Shown here: positions 1 to 8,610 of the stretch, piece after piece | How positions within the stretch are numbered: the stretch's first letter is position 1 | Layout of the letters: each line of letters opens with the position of its first letter | From: Phycisphaerales bacterium | Lineage (GTDB): Bacteria > Planctomycetota > Phycisphaerae > Phycisphaerales > UBA1924 | DNA: 64,000 nucleotides | Assembly: GCA_020847535.1 (NCBI GenBank) | Contig: JADLBU010000083.1 | Location: 1-64,000, forward strand | Direction: 5' to 3' | Translations under genes and position numbers: made by a program | Notes under the pieces: model-generated | The model's input: the letters and a program-made list of their open reading frames with translations, nothing else | Told to the model about the DNA's origin: nothing | The model's database searches: none

Positions 1-70
1 ACAAACCCCGAAATCCCTGCGGAAATGGTGGGGTGTGGCGTCGGGTGTGACCCGGTGGAATATGGGAAAG

Positions 71-143
<73 letters not shown>

Positions 144-281
144 CTGCAAGCCCGGCGTTGCCGGACCTCTCCGGGGGATCGCCCGGAGAACATTCGATCG
201 TACGCGAGCCTCTCAGCCTGTCCAGTCTCACACCAGAACCACCTCACCCACAAGCTCCCCCAGCCGTGTTGAATCCGAGAG

Positions 282-364
282 CCCTTTGCCCTTTGCCCTT
301 TGCCCTTTGCCCTTTGCCCTTTGCCCTTTGCCCTTTGCCCTTTGCCCTTTGCCCTTTGCCCTTG
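282..364. repeat. Heptanucleotide tandem repeat (CCCTTTG)n
   Basis: Eleven perfect head-to-tail copies of CCCTTTG run from 282 to 358, followed by a degenerate six-base copy CCCTTG ending at 364. The array is open in several frames on both strands (for example a Lys-Gly-Gln-Arg-Ala repeat), but those readings have no independent support. It lies between tRNA-Lys and rpmF. Confidence 0.95.
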
Positions 365-624
365 TCTTGCCCACTCCCCACCGCCCACTCCCCCCCTTCC
401 CCCCTCCCCTCGTAAAACCACCCCGTTTGACCCGGAACACCCGGACGAATACCCTCTCGGTCCCCGAAATCAGCATCCCGGCTGCGTTTCGGAGCCTCCG
501 GAACGGGCTCGTGAAGCCGATGTTGGGGTCACGGGTACCGGGTACTTGATTCCGGATCCCGGGGTCGCGGGGGTTGTCTCAGATGTGCCTTGCAGCGGCT
601 TGATGCCGCGTGGAGTTCGCAGGT
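365..624. other. Intergenic region upstream of rpmF, no gene recognised
   Basis: Apart from the heptamer array just before it, the stretch between tRNA-Lys and rpmF shows no convincing reading frame, RNA fold or strong promoter. GGAG at 612-615 is the likely ribosome-binding site of rpmF. Confidence 0.5.
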
Positions 625-825
625 ATGCAACCAGCATTTCGACAGAGCTACGGGCGGACGCGTCGTCGCCGCTCACACCACGCCCTCAAGCCCACGACGC
701 AGACCCTCTGCCCGCTCAGCGGCATGCCCAAGGCTCACCACCGGGCGTGCAAGGAGTCCGGGTACGTCCGCGCCGGTCTTCGAATTAAAGTCCCCAAGCT
801 AGGCATTGGTATCGGTAACGAGTGA
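625..825 (+). CDS. rpmF: 50S ribosomal protein L32, divergent zinc site
   Basis: The 66-residue product has the L32 pattern: a basic N-terminus (RTRRRRSHHALK), then a CPLSG turn, KAHHRACKESGYVRAG and a basic end. L32 is a late-assembling protein of the large ribosomal subunit. Usual zinc-binding L32 has two CxxC pairs. Here each pair keeps only the first cysteine (C29 with S32, C42 with S45), so four-cysteine zinc binding is not possible. The neighbours plsX and fabH give the classic rpmF-plsX-fabH order. ATG at 625 is chosen because GGAG lies nine bases upstream; an in-frame GTG at 610 would add five residues. Confidence 0.88.
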   Translation: MQPAFRQSYGRTRRRRSHHALKPTTQTLCPLSGMPKAHHRACKESGYVRAGLRIKVPKLGIGIGNE

Positions 826-1048
826 CCACGCCGCCGTGGGAGTTGGGGAAGAGGGGGCTCACCCCGCCATGGATTCATCAGCAGCAGGCATCTCCGGGGG
901 CGTTCACACGAGGGATCCGGGCTGGTCGCGCTGACATCCGTTTGTAGCGTTTGTCCAATCGCGAAACACACACCCGATCGCCCACCAACGGCCGACCAAG
1001 ACGATGGGGATCGGGAGAGGCTCGGGAAGGGCCGCGGGAACACCGCTC

Positions 1049-2083
1049 ATGCGCGTGGCAGTCGATGTGATGGGAGGCGATAACGCCCCCGAGGCGATCC
1101 TGAAAGGATGCATCGAGGCGATCCCTCTGCTCTCCGATAAGGACGAGCTCGTACTCGTCGGTGATGGCCCCGTCATCAAGGAACTGCTCTCCGAGCGCGG
1201 CATCAACGATCCGCGACTCGTCATCGAGCACACCACCGAAGTGATCGCCATGGACGATTCCCCGGCGATCTCCGTCAAGACCAAGAAGGACTCCTCCATC
1301 GTCAAGATGGCACTCCTCGGGTCTGAGAAGCACCCCAATCGCTGCGATGCCGTCCTCTCCGCCGGAAACACCGGCGCCTGCGTCGCCGCCGCGATGATGC
1401 ACATGCGGCGACTCCCCGGCGTCCATCGCCCCGGGATCGCCGTCACCATCCCCTCCTTCCACGGCCCGGTTGTCCTCATCGATGCCGGCGCCAACCCCGA
1501 GCCCAAGGCCACACACCTCTGGCAGTACGCTCTCATGGGCGAGACCTATGCCAAGACCATCCTGGGCATCGAGAAGCCCCGGATCGCCCAGATGAACATC
1601 GGCTCCGAGGAGGCCAAGGGCACAGGCGTCGTCCGCGACACGCGCGACCTCATCAAGAACTCCCCCGGCGCCAACTACGTCGGCTACATCGAAGGACGCG
1701 AGTTCTTCGAGGACTGCGCCGATGTCGTCATCACCGACGGCTTCACCGGCAACACCCTCCTCAAGATGGCCGAGGGCATGGCCTCCAGCCTCATGCGGGC
1801 CTTGGCCCGCGAGATCGCCAACTTCGACCCGAACCTGCTCCTGCAGTTCGAGCCGATCATGAAGCAGCTCTATAAGAAGCACGACTACCACGAATACGGC
1901 GGCGCTCCCCTCATGGGCGTCAACGGCGTCTGCCTCATCGCGCATGGATCCAGCCAGGCCCGTACCATCAAGTCGGCCGTCCGGGCGTGCCAGGAGTTTG
2001 TCCGCTCCGGCGTCAACAACGCCGTCGTCAAGCGGCTCGCAGAGGTGTGTCCCCCGGACCATGAACAGCGAGAATCGGCATGA
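1049..2083 (+). CDS. plsX: Phosphate acyltransferase PlsX
   Basis: 344 residues, the usual PlsX length. PlsX converts acyl-ACP and phosphate to acyl-phosphate, the donor for PlsY in glycerophospholipid synthesis, at the inner face of the membrane. The start MRVAVDVMGGDNAPEA is the family signature. Later blocks SAGNTGA, IGSEEAKG and DGFTGN are also typical. The start is set at the ATG before this signature; a GTG or ATG further upstream would add an Arg/Gly-rich stretch not expected in PlsX. The stop overlaps the start of fabH (ATGA), so the two are translationally coupled. Confidence 0.96.
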   Translation: MRVAVDVMGGDNAPEAILKGCIEAIPLLSDKDELVLVGDGPVIKELLSERGINDPRLVIEHTTEVIAMDDSPAISVKTKKDSSIVKMALLGSEKHPNRCDAVLSAGNTGACVAAAMMHMRRLPGVHRPGIAVTIPSFHGPVVLIDAGANPEPKATHLWQYALMGETYAKTILGIEKPRIAQMNIGSEEAKGTGVVRDTRDLIKNSPGANYVGYIEGREFFEDCADVVITDGFTGNTLLKMAEGMASSLMRALAREIANFDPNLLLQFEPIMKQLYKKHDYHEYGGAPLMGVNGVCLIAHGSSQARTIKSAVRACQEFVRSGVNNAVVKRLAEVCPPDHEQRESA

Positions 2084-3120
2084 GCCAAGGTCACGCGGGT
2101 GGATCATCCAGTGCGAGGCCCCCGCGATTCGGAGTCAGGCTCGCCGGCACCGGGACGTGCATCCCGCGCACCAAGGTCACCAACGCCGACCTCGAAAAGG
2201 TGATGGAGACCACCGACGAGTGGATCACCCAGCGCACCGGCATCAAGTCCCGATACATCTATAAGAAGGAACTCGGCGAAACCACCGCGCACTTCGCCAT
2301 CGGCGCCGCCAGGGCCGCCCTCGCCGATGCCGGAATGACCGGCGCCGACATCGACCTGGTCGTGGTCGCAACCATGACCACCGATGCCCCGACCCCCTCG
2401 ACCTCCTGCATCGTCTCCCACGCGATCGGCACCCATGCCGCCGGTGGGCTTGACATCAACGGGGCCTGCTCGGGCTTTGTCTACTCCCTCAACGTCGTCC
2501 ACGACATGATCAAGGGCGGCGCCTACCGCAACATCCTCCTCATCGGCGCCGACCGCATCACCCAGCACGTCGAGTTCTCCACCTGGGGACGCGGCACCAG
2601 CGTCCTCTTCGGGGATGGCGCCGGCGCCATCGTCGTCCGCGCCACCGATGACCCCTCCAAGGGCCTGCTCGCCCAGGCGATGCACTGCGATGGCGGCGGC
2701 GCCAAGCACCTCTTTATCCCCGCCAGCAAGGAAGACTTCCCCAACCCCGCCGACTACGAGGAACGCAAGCTCAACCGCGTGTACATGAACGGCGGCGCTG
2801 TCTTCAAGTTCGCCGTCGGCACCTTCTCCACGCTCATCGAGCAGACCCTCGAGAAGGCCGGCCTCAAGGCCGAGGATGTCGATCACTACGTCTGCCACCA
2901 GTCCAACGCACGCATCCTCGCCGCCGCACGGGAGCGCTTCGGCCTCCCCGCCGAGAAGCTCCACGTCAACATCGACCACTTCGGCAACACGGTCGCCGCC
3001 TCCATCCCCCTTGCCTTCGATGAGATCCGCAAGGCCGGCCGCGTCCACGAGGGCCAGAAGGTCATGTTCCTGGCCTTCGGCGCAGGCCTGACCTGGGGCT
3101 CGAGCCTCTGGCAGCTCTGA
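2080..3120 (+). CDS. fabH: Beta-ketoacyl-ACP synthase III (KAS III)
   Basis: 346 residues. FabH condenses acetyl-CoA with malonyl-ACP to start fatty acid synthesis in the cytosol. The catalytic triad is visible: C130 in DINGACSGF, H273 in VCHQSNARI and N303 in FGNTVAA. The N-terminus carries about 15 extra Ser/Gly-rich residues before GVRLAGTGTCIP. The ATG overlaps the plsX stop by four bases, so plsX and fabH form one transcription unit and supply the starting steps of lipid synthesis together. Confidence 0.97.
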   Translation: MSQGHAGGSSSARPPRFGVRLAGTGTCIPRTKVTNADLEKVMETTDEWITQRTGIKSRYIYKKELGETTAHFAIGAARAALADAGMTGADIDLVVVATMTTDAPTPSTSCIVSHAIGTHAAGGLDINGACSGFVYSLNVVHDMIKGGAYRNILLIGADRITQHVEFSTWGRGTSVLFGDGAGAIVVRATDDPSKGLLAQAMHCDGGGAKHLFIPASKEDFPNPADYEERKLNRVYMNGGAVFKFAVGTFSTLIEQTLEKAGLKAEDVDHYVCHQSNARILAAARERFGLPAEKLHVNIDHFGNTVAASIPLAFDEIRKAGRVHEGQKVMFLAFGAGLTWGSSLWQL

Positions 3121-3159
3121 TCTTTCGCTCTGCCTCGATCTCTGCATGCGCCATCTCTA

Positions 3160-3176
3160 CGCCCCTGAAAGGGGCG
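3160..3176. repeat. CGCCCCT/AGGGGCG hairpin after fabH
   Basis: Seven-base arms CGCCCCT and AGGGGCG around GAA form a strong hairpin 40 bases after the fabH stop. It resembles the terminal hairpins of the repeat family found at 10.9-12.6 kb and may be a degenerate relic of it. No T-run follows, so a terminator role is uncertain. Confidence 0.5.
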
Positions 3177-3354
3177 CATGTTGGTTGCCGGCGGCGCAGC
3201 CGCTGGTGAGCGTCATACATACTCACGTGCATCGATACGCAAATCGCCTGTGAAACGGGCGAGCAAAGCCTGTCATTCGGTCTCCGGCCTCTGCCGAATC
3301 AAACAACGGTGCCGGCTGCAACCTCCCCCGCTCCAGGTCATCTAACCTTGCACC

Positions 3355-3930
3355 ATGCTCACCCCCGCCACCCTCAAGCCCCACTTCGACGCAGGCATCA
3401 CCTACGACCGCTACATCTCTACCGGCTCCCCCGACCAGCAGGCCAACTGGAAGCGGTTCGCCGAGCGAGTCCCCGCCCTCACCGAGCCCCAGCGCAAGCT
3501 TCTGGAATCCTTCACCCGCCGCATGCACATCCTCGTTCTCTCCGGCACATGGTGCGGCGATTGCGTCCAGCAGTGCCCCCTGCTCGCCGCGATCGCCGCC
3601 GCCAACACCAAGCTCATCGACCTGCGCTTCATCGACCGCGATGAGCACATCGACCTCTCCAACGCCGTCATGATCTGCGGCGGCAACCGCGTCCCCACCG
3701 TCATCTTCCTCAACGAAGACCACGAGTTCTGCGCCATCCTCGGGGACCGCTCCCTCACCCGCTACCGGGCGATCGCCGCCCGCTCCCTGGGCGTCTCATG
3801 CCCCCTCCCCGGCGCACCACTCCCCCCCGACGAGATTGCCGCAACCCTCCAGGACTGGCTCAACGAGTTCGAGCGCGTCCAGCTCCTTCTCCGCCTCAGC
3901 CCCAAGCTCCGCCAGAAGCACAGCGACTGA
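3355..3930 (+). CDS. Thioredoxin-fold protein (WCGDC)
   Basis: 191 residues without a signal peptide, so probably cytosolic. The active-site segment GTWCGDCVQQCP (C67 and C70, with a third cysteine at C74) follows a beta strand HILVLSG. Further on, GGNRVPTVIFLN contains the cis-proline of the fold. About 55 N-terminal residues precede the fold and a helical Leu/Gln-rich tail follows. It is probably a thiol-disulfide oxidoreductase or bacillithiol/glutaredoxin-like reductase; substrate unknown. It stands alone between fabH and the convergent ygfZ. Confidence 0.75.
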   Translation: MLTPATLKPHFDAGITYDRYISTGSPDQQANWKRFAERVPALTEPQRKLLESFTRRMHILVLSGTWCGDCVQQCPLLAAIAAANTKLIDLRFIDRDEHIDLSNAVMICGGNRVPTVIFLNEDHEFCAILGDRSLTRYRAIAARSLGVSCPLPGAPLPPDEIAATLQDWLNEFERVQLLLRLSPKLRQKHSD

Positions 3931-3967
3931 TGTACGAATTGGCCCCCGCGCCCCCGCGTCTCCCCCT

Positions 3968-4005
3968 CCGTCACTTCGTCTCTTCGTCTCTTCGTCTCTC
4001 CCAGA
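3968..4005. repeat. Dispersed repeat family F (CACTTCGTCTCTTCGT type), copy 1
   Basis: An imperfect 8-bp repetition of CACTTCGT and CTCTTCGT. It covers the 3' end of the minus-strand ygfZ, so the last residues of that protein (RRRDEETK) are translated from repeat sequence. Similar strings occur at 16.55, 18.54, 22.38, 28.34 and 57.19 kb. Confidence 0.7.
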
Positions 4006-5200
4006 ACTTCAACCCCTGTATCTCCCCCCTCACCATCCCCCCCTCCGCCGCAACCATCACCTCTTTCCCCTCGCTCGCCAACGCCCCCTTCACCATCGCA
4101 AAGCACACCGGCATCTGGCTCAGCATCGGGCTGATCGCCGAGCTCGTCACCGCCCCGATCGGCTCCCCACCCTCACCCTCCGCATCAAATACGTGCGAGC
4201 CGGTTTCCGGCTGACGTGGCGTCGCCACCTGCCCCTCTGCTCCCTCCCCCCGCGCTGGCAACGGAAAATCCCGCGCCAGCTTGATCCCCACCAGCCTCTG
4301 CTTCACCTGACCGCGTGCGTGCATCCGCGCCACGATCTCCTGCCCCAGGTAGCACCCCTTGGTCACCGACACCCGATCCGCGAACACGCCCGTCTCCGCA
4401 GGCAGTGAATCCGGCCCGAAATCGATGTTGTAGATCGGCACCCCCGCTTCGATCCGAGCGATGTTGAATGCGTGCCACCCTGATGCTCGCACGCGAACAC
4501 CGCCGCTCCCCTGCTCTACTCCCGCCGAGAGGATCGCGTTGTAGATCTCAACCGCCTTGTCCGCGGGCATCACGATCTCGATCCCGATCTCCCCGGTCTG
4601 ATCCTCCCGGGCCAGAACCACGGGTGTCCCCAGGATCTGCGCAAGCACGCAGCGATCCGAGGAGAGTCCTGCAACCTCCGCTGCGCCTGCGCCCTGCCCC
4701 ACAACCCTCCCCAGGATCGCAAGCGCCCCCGGCCCATGAACCGCGAGCCGATGCACACCCATCGTGATATCCCGGATCCCCACATCCTCCGTGATGATGT
4801 ACCCCGACAGCCCAGCGACCGTCCGCGCGGCCGCGTGTACATCCACATCCAGCAATGTCCGGTCCGCGAAGTGCCACGCCCGCAGGTCCGCATCGATGCG
4901 TCCCTTGCGGTTCAGCCAGAACGATCGCCGCGTCTGCCCCGCCGTGATCCCGGCCAGATTCTGAGTGACCATCCGGTTCAGGAACTCAATCCGCTCCGAA
5001 CCCGTGACCTCCAGCACCGCCCGCTGCGGGGCATCCAGCACCACGCACCCGCGCCGAATCCCCGCGTACTCCAGCTCCAGCCCCCCGAAGCTCGCCACCA
5101 CCTCCACCGGGCTCTGCCCATCCCCGACACCCGGCCCATACGCCGCAAGGATCGCCTGATTCTGCCGGTGACTCGCCAGGAGTGGTGTGGGGACAGCCAT
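3971..5200 (-). CDS. ygfZ: YgfZ/GcvT-family folate-binding protein
   Basis: 409 residues with the GcvT fold. YgfZ binds folate and supports repair or assembly of some iron-sulfur enzymes such as the tRNA methylthiotransferase MiaB. The YgfZ hallmark KGCYLGQE is at 281-288, with C283 the conserved cysteine. The N-terminal part has GCVVLDAPQRAVLEVTG and RMVTQNLAGI, matching the aminomethyltransferase-like lobe. No glycine cleavage genes are nearby, which favours YgfZ over GcvT. The extreme C-terminus reads through a dispersed repeat, so the natural end of the fold is probably about ten residues earlier. Confidence 0.88.
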   Translation of the reverse strand: MAVPTPLLASHRQNQAILAAYGPGVGDGQSPVEVVASFGGLELEYAGIRRGCVVLDAPQRAVLEVTGSERIEFLNRMVTQNLAGITAGQTRRSFWLNRKGRIDADLRAWHFADRTLLDVDVHAAARTVAGLSGYIITEDVGIRDITMGVHRLAVHGPGALAILGRVVGQGAGAAEVAGLSSDRCVLAQILGTPVVLAREDQTGEIGIEIVMPADKAVEIYNAILSAGVEQGSGGVRVRASGWHAFNIARIEAGVPIYNIDFGPDSLPAETGVFADRVSVTKGCYLGQEIVARMHARGQVKQRLVGIKLARDFPLPARGEGAEGQVATPRQPETGSHVFDAEGEGGEPIGAVTSSAISPMLSQMPVCFAMVKGALASEGKEVMVAAEGGMVRGEIQGLKFWERRRDEETK

Positions 5201-5345
5201 TGCCGCCGATCGTATGGATCCCCGGTTCCGCTTTCATGCGGACCGGACGCAACGTCGGCTGTATCTCCGTGAAATGCGGTTGGATCGGCGTTACTGCCGG
5301 TAAAATGCGATGAGAACGGCCAATGGTCGCCAGGTTGTCTTTCAC

Positions 5346-5374
5346 CAGTGCCTAATGCCCAGTGCCCAGTGCCT
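5346..5374. repeat. Dispersed repeat family E (GGCACTGGGCAT type), copy 1
   Basis: On the minus strand this reads as imperfect copies of GGCACTGGGCA. It overlaps the 3' end of the methyltransferase gene, whose last residues (KKALGTGH) are encoded by it. Sister copies are near 17.1, 31.0, 33.0, 46.35 and 54.2 kb. Confidence 0.7.
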
Positions 5375-6209
5375 TCTTCTGCTTTTTCATGATGAACAGG
5401 TAATTGAACCCGCGCAGAAAGAAATTCCCCTCTTCCGCCGCTTTGTGCCAGTTCCCGCGCGACAGCTTCTGGTTGTGCCGCACAACGCACACGATGTCCA
5501 CAGGCACGAAGAACTCACGCAGGATCGAGAACAGCTCAAACCCGATCGGCATGAACACACCCCCCATCCCCCCCGCACCGCCATCCCCCCCAACACCCCC
5601 AGCCCCCTCACCCTTCCGCTTCTTCCACGAATCACTGACATACAGCCCCATGTATCGCCGATCCCGCATCACGCGATGAATCTCCGAGATCACCCCCCGC
5701 ATCGCCGTGTAGTACGCCTCGCCCCCATCCTCCCCCGCCGCATCCAGCTTCCCGATGCACTTGGGATCATCCGAGTAGTCCACGTGCGTCGAGTACGGCG
5801 GATCCACGAACACGAAGTCCGCCTTCCCATCCTCCAGCGGCAGCTTCCGCGCATCGGCCCGGAAGATATCCGGCCGCGATGGCGCCAGGTCATACCCCAG
5901 CGCTCGCCGTCCAAGATCCCGCGCCACATCCATCGTCGTCCCGCTCCCGCACATCGGATCAACCACCAGGTCATCCGCTCGCGTGTATCGCGAAAGCAAC
6001 TGCCAGATCACCCACGACGGCGTCGCGCCGACATAGCTCTTGTCCCCCTGCATCCGCGAACCGCTCGCCGACACGTAATGCTGGCTCGGATACTCCCACA
6101 GCGTCGTGGTCGCCAACCGCAGCGCCGGCTTCGATGGCCCGCCCCCGCGCTGCCCCGCGCTGCGAGCCTGCGAACCACCCGATCGATGTTGCGATGATCT
6201 GCCCGTCAC
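5352..6209 (-). CDS. DNA/RNA methyltransferase with DPPY motif, orphan
   Basis: 285 residues. An S-adenosylmethionine-binding motif DPMCGSGTT (84-92) is followed by the amino-methyltransferase catalytic motif DPPY (136-139), which in this superfamily methylates exocyclic amines (adenine N6, cytosine N4 or guanine N2). The motif order and absence of a long target-recognition region resemble Trm11/gamma-type enzymes more than the common beta-type DNA methylases. No restriction gene is nearby. The GTG start overlaps the nrnA stop (GTGA), indicating coupling. A Gly-rich low-complexity loop follows KKRKGEG. Whether the substrate is DNA or RNA cannot be told from sequence. Confidence 0.72.
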   Translation of the reverse strand: MTGRSSQHRSGGSQARSAGQRGGGPSKPALRLATTTLWEYPSQHYVSASGSRMQGDKSYVGATPSWVIWQLLSRYTRADDLVVDPMCGSGTTMDVARDLGRRALGYDLAPSRPDIFRADARKLPLEDGKADFVFVDPPYSTHVDYSDDPKCIGKLDAAGEDGGEAYYTAMRGVISEIHRVMRDRRYMGLYVSDSWKKRKGEGAGGVGGDGGAGGMGGVFMPIGFELFSILREFFVPVDIVCVVRHNQKLSRGNWHKAAEEGNFFLRGFNYLFIMKKQKKALGTGH

Positions 6210-7264
6210 GATCCCGGCGCCTCGCGCAGCGCAGCCAGCACCAGCCGCTTGGCCTCACCGATCGGCGCTGGGATCCGCGCCCCCGCCGCACGGATGTGCC
6301 CACCCCCATCAAACCGCCGCGCCACCTGGTTCACATCCACCCCGCCCGCCCCATCCTTGCTCCGCAGGCTCACCTTCGTCACCGGCCGGCCCCGCTCATC
6401 GGGCTCGCTCTCGGTGAACATCGCCACCACCCGCACGCTCTCGATGTTCTGCGCGTGATCCGCAAACCCGCCCGCATCCCCCTGCTCGGCGTGAAACTCC
6501 GCGAAATCCGCCCGCGTGATCCCCATCAGCGCAAACCGCCCCCCATCGAACAGCTCCAGCCCCGACAGCGCCCTGGCCAAAAGCCGCACCCGCGCCTCCC
6601 GATCGCTCTGCTCCACGATCCGGTACAGCTCCGCCGAATCCACACCGGCCTCAAGCAGCTCCGCCGCGGTCCGGAAGACCGCCGGCGTCACGTTGCTGTG
6701 CCGGAACCAACCCGTATCCGTCCCCATCCCCATGTAGCACGCCTCGGCGATCGCGCGGGGAAGCTTGGTCACCGATGGCAGTTGCAGTATCAGCCGGCAC
6801 AGCTCCGCGACGATCTGGCACGCCGCTGCCGCCGTCGGCTCCACCACCCGCCGGCTCGCCGAGTCCGGATCCCCATGCCGGTGATGGTCGATCAGCGCCG
6901 CCCGTGAGGCACGCGGCGCCAGCCACTCCTTGACCTGCTCGAGCTGCGTCCACGAGCCTGTATCGGCGATCACAATCGCATCCGGTTCACCGCCCGGGTG
7001 CGAGCGATACGCGAAGTTGCGGTGGGGGACATCCCCCAGCACCTTCTCCGCAAACGGCGGCATCGGCCCGAAGTACCACGCCTCCGCAGCCGGCGCATCC
7101 AGCGCCGATTTGTGAATCAGGTTCAGCGTCCGCACGATCGCCATCGTCGATCCGATCGCATCCCCATCCGGCTTCGAATGCGTCAACACGACCGTTCGCC
7201 GCTGCATCCGCAGCCACGCCGCGATCGATTCAAGAGTGGTGTTCGTGGACCAGGTATCAGTCAT
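6206..7264 (-). CDS. nrnA: DHH-family phosphoesterase, NrnA-like
   Basis: 352 residues. NrnA-type enzymes degrade very short oligoribonucleotides and often also 3'-phosphoadenosine 5'-phosphate, using manganese. Metal-binding motifs are clear: HSKPDGDAIGS (D33, D35), IVIADTGSW (D101) and the DHH triad LIDHH (126-128). The DHHA1 domain has the FDGGGHIRAAG signature near the C-terminus. The ATG at 7264 is used because the open frame upstream is translated repeat. It precedes the methyltransferase gene with a four-base overlap. Confidence 0.9.
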   Translation of the reverse strand: MTDTWSTNTTLESIAAWLRMQRRTVVLTHSKPDGDAIGSTMAIVRTLNLIHKSALDAPAAEAWYFGPMPPFAEKVLGDVPHRNFAYRSHPGGEPDAIVIADTGSWTQLEQVKEWLAPRASRAALIDHHRHGDPDSASRRVVEPTAAAACQIVAELCRLILQLPSVTKLPRAIAEACYMGMGTDTGWFRHSNVTPAVFRTAAELLEAGVDSAELYRIVEQSDREARVRLLARALSGLELFDGGRFALMGITRADFAEFHAEQGDAGGFADHAQNIESVRVVAMFTESEPDERGRPVTKVSLRSKDGAGGVDVNQVARRFDGGGHIRAAGARIPAPIGEAKRLVLAALREAPGS

Positions 7265-7316
7265 GGGGTTGCTCTGTCCAATCCTTTGTCTGGGCGGTAG
7301 GGCTGGATCCCTTGGT

Positions 7317-7419
7317 TTCAGCCCGAAGGGCTGGCAGTAAGCAGCCGGGGGTGGAGCGAGTCTTCGAGCGACACCCCCGGAAGTCGAACGCCTCTGATCC
7401 CGCACCCTGAAGGGATGCA
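7317..7419 (-). repeat. Three-hairpin dispersed repeat family B, copy 1
   Basis: Three consecutive hairpins: 7317-7334 (CAGCCC/GGGCTG), 7345-7380 (CCGGGGGTG/CACCCCCGG) and 7402-7418 (GCACCC/GGGATGC). The central 36 bases are the exact reverse complement of 55195-55230, 48 kb away. It lies between nrnA and ribF, outside coding sequence. The architecture resembles non-autonomous REP elements mobilised by Y1 transposases. Confidence 0.85.
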
Positions 7420-7504
7420 CGTCGTACCCGATGGTGTCAATAGAGCATCGCGAGGTGCGATCAGCGTAGGCAGTCGTTGGCTCTTCCCGGCGGTCGACAC
7501 GCCC

Positions 7505-8440
7505 TCAACCACCCGCTGCTCCCACCGCCCTCCCCACGCACACCCGCACATCCCGCCGAATCTGCGCCACCAGCCCATCCACCGAATCAAACTTCAGATC
7601 ATCCCGCACCCACCCCTCGATCGAAACTTCCGTCGCCCAGTCATACTCAAACCCGATGCTCGCCGCCGATCCATCCGTGTTCATCCCGAACACCTCCAGC
7701 CGCCGGCCCACACCCTTGAACGTCGGCCGCTCACCCACGTTGATCGCCGCCGGATACACCACCCCATCCGGACACGAGATCGTCCCCGCATACACCCCAT
7801 CCGCCGGCAGCAACTGATCGGTCGCCACGTTCGCCGTCGGAAACCCGATCACCCGCCCCCGCCGATCCCCCCTCGTCACCGTCCCATCGATTACGTACGG
7901 CCGACCCAGCACGATCCCAGCATCCTTCATCCGCCCCTGGGCGATCAGCCACCGCACCACCGTGCTCGATGCCCGCACCACAAGCTGATCCGACAACCCC
8001 ACCTCGATACCGCCCACGAACCTCGTCTCAAATCCCCGCGAACGCCCCAGCCCCGCCAGCACCGCCGGTGTCCCAGCCCGCGCGCGGCCGAAGTGGAAAT
8101 CATCACCCTCCACGATCAGCGTCGGCTTGTGCGGCATCACCACCGAATCGATGAACTCCTCCGGTGTCATTCCCAGAAACGCCGGCGTCGGCGCCAGCCG
8201 GATCACCGCGTTCGCCCCCAATTCCTTGAGGATCGCTGACCTCCGCTCAAAGCTCGTCAGCCGCGCAGGCTCCTTGCCGGGCGCCAGCGTGCTCCCCGGG
8301 TGCGGATCAAACGCCATCGCCACTACCCGCCCGCGCTCACCCACCGCGCTCCGGCACGCACGCACCAGCGCTGCATGCCCCACATGCACCCCATCAAAGT
8401 TCCCAATCGTGATCGCCGTAGGCGTGCCCCGACTCATCAT
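7505..8440 (-). CDS. ribF: Bifunctional riboflavin kinase / FAD synthetase
   Basis: 311 residues. RibF phosphorylates riboflavin to FMN and adenylates it to FAD. The N-terminal nucleotidyltransferase lobe has GNFDGVHVGHAAL and AFDPHPGS. The C-terminal kinase lobe has RPYVIDGTVTRGDRRGR, IGFPTANV and GVYAGTI. Full length for the family. The ATG at 8440 is followed immediately by a second ATG; either may serve. A family A palindrome lies directly upstream. Confidence 0.95.
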   Translation of the reverse strand: MMSRGTPTAITIGNFDGVHVGHAALVRACRSAVGERGRVVAMAFDPHPGSTLAPGKEPARLTSFERRSAILKELGANAVIRLAPTPAFLGMTPEEFIDSVVMPHKPTLIVEGDDFHFGRARAGTPAVLAGLGRSRGFETRFVGGIEVGLSDQLVVRASSTVVRWLIAQGRMKDAGIVLGRPYVIDGTVTRGDRRGRVIGFPTANVATDQLLPADGVYAGTISCPDGVVYPAAINVGERPTFKGVGRRLEVFGMNTDGSAASIGFEYDWATEVSIEGWVRDDLKFDSVDGLVAQIRRDVRVCVGRAVGAAGG

Positions 8441-8450
8441 CCCCGATCGT

Positions 8451-8493
8451 ATCTACACAATCTCGTGGCACAGGCTTCCAGCCTGTGATCTAC
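8451..8493 (-). repeat. Palindromic repeat family A, copy 1
   Basis: On the minus strand: CACAGGCT, three-base loop, AGCCTGTG, then CCACGAGATTG and GTAGAT. The palindrome is at 8469-8487. Four other copies share the CAGGC/GCCTG stem, and three of those also share the CCACGAGAT flank. Confidence 0.85.
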
Positions 8494-8610
8494 ATCCTCT
8501 ACTTCTTCTCCGCGCTCCCCACCCAAGCAACCCCTACACCCCTCTCTTCTGGTTTTCACCCCACCGCCCACTACCCACTCCTCACTGCCCTCCCCCTATC
8601 GTCCCCACCA

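Noticed and set aside
282-364. CRISPR array
   Set aside because: The heptamer array has no spacers, and none of the other repeats has the regular repeat-spacer pattern of CRISPR. No cas genes are present.
878-2107. 409-codon minus-strand open frame opposite plsX
   Set aside because: plsX on the plus strand is certain; the antisense frame is Gly/Asp/Val-rich without similarity to anything known to me.
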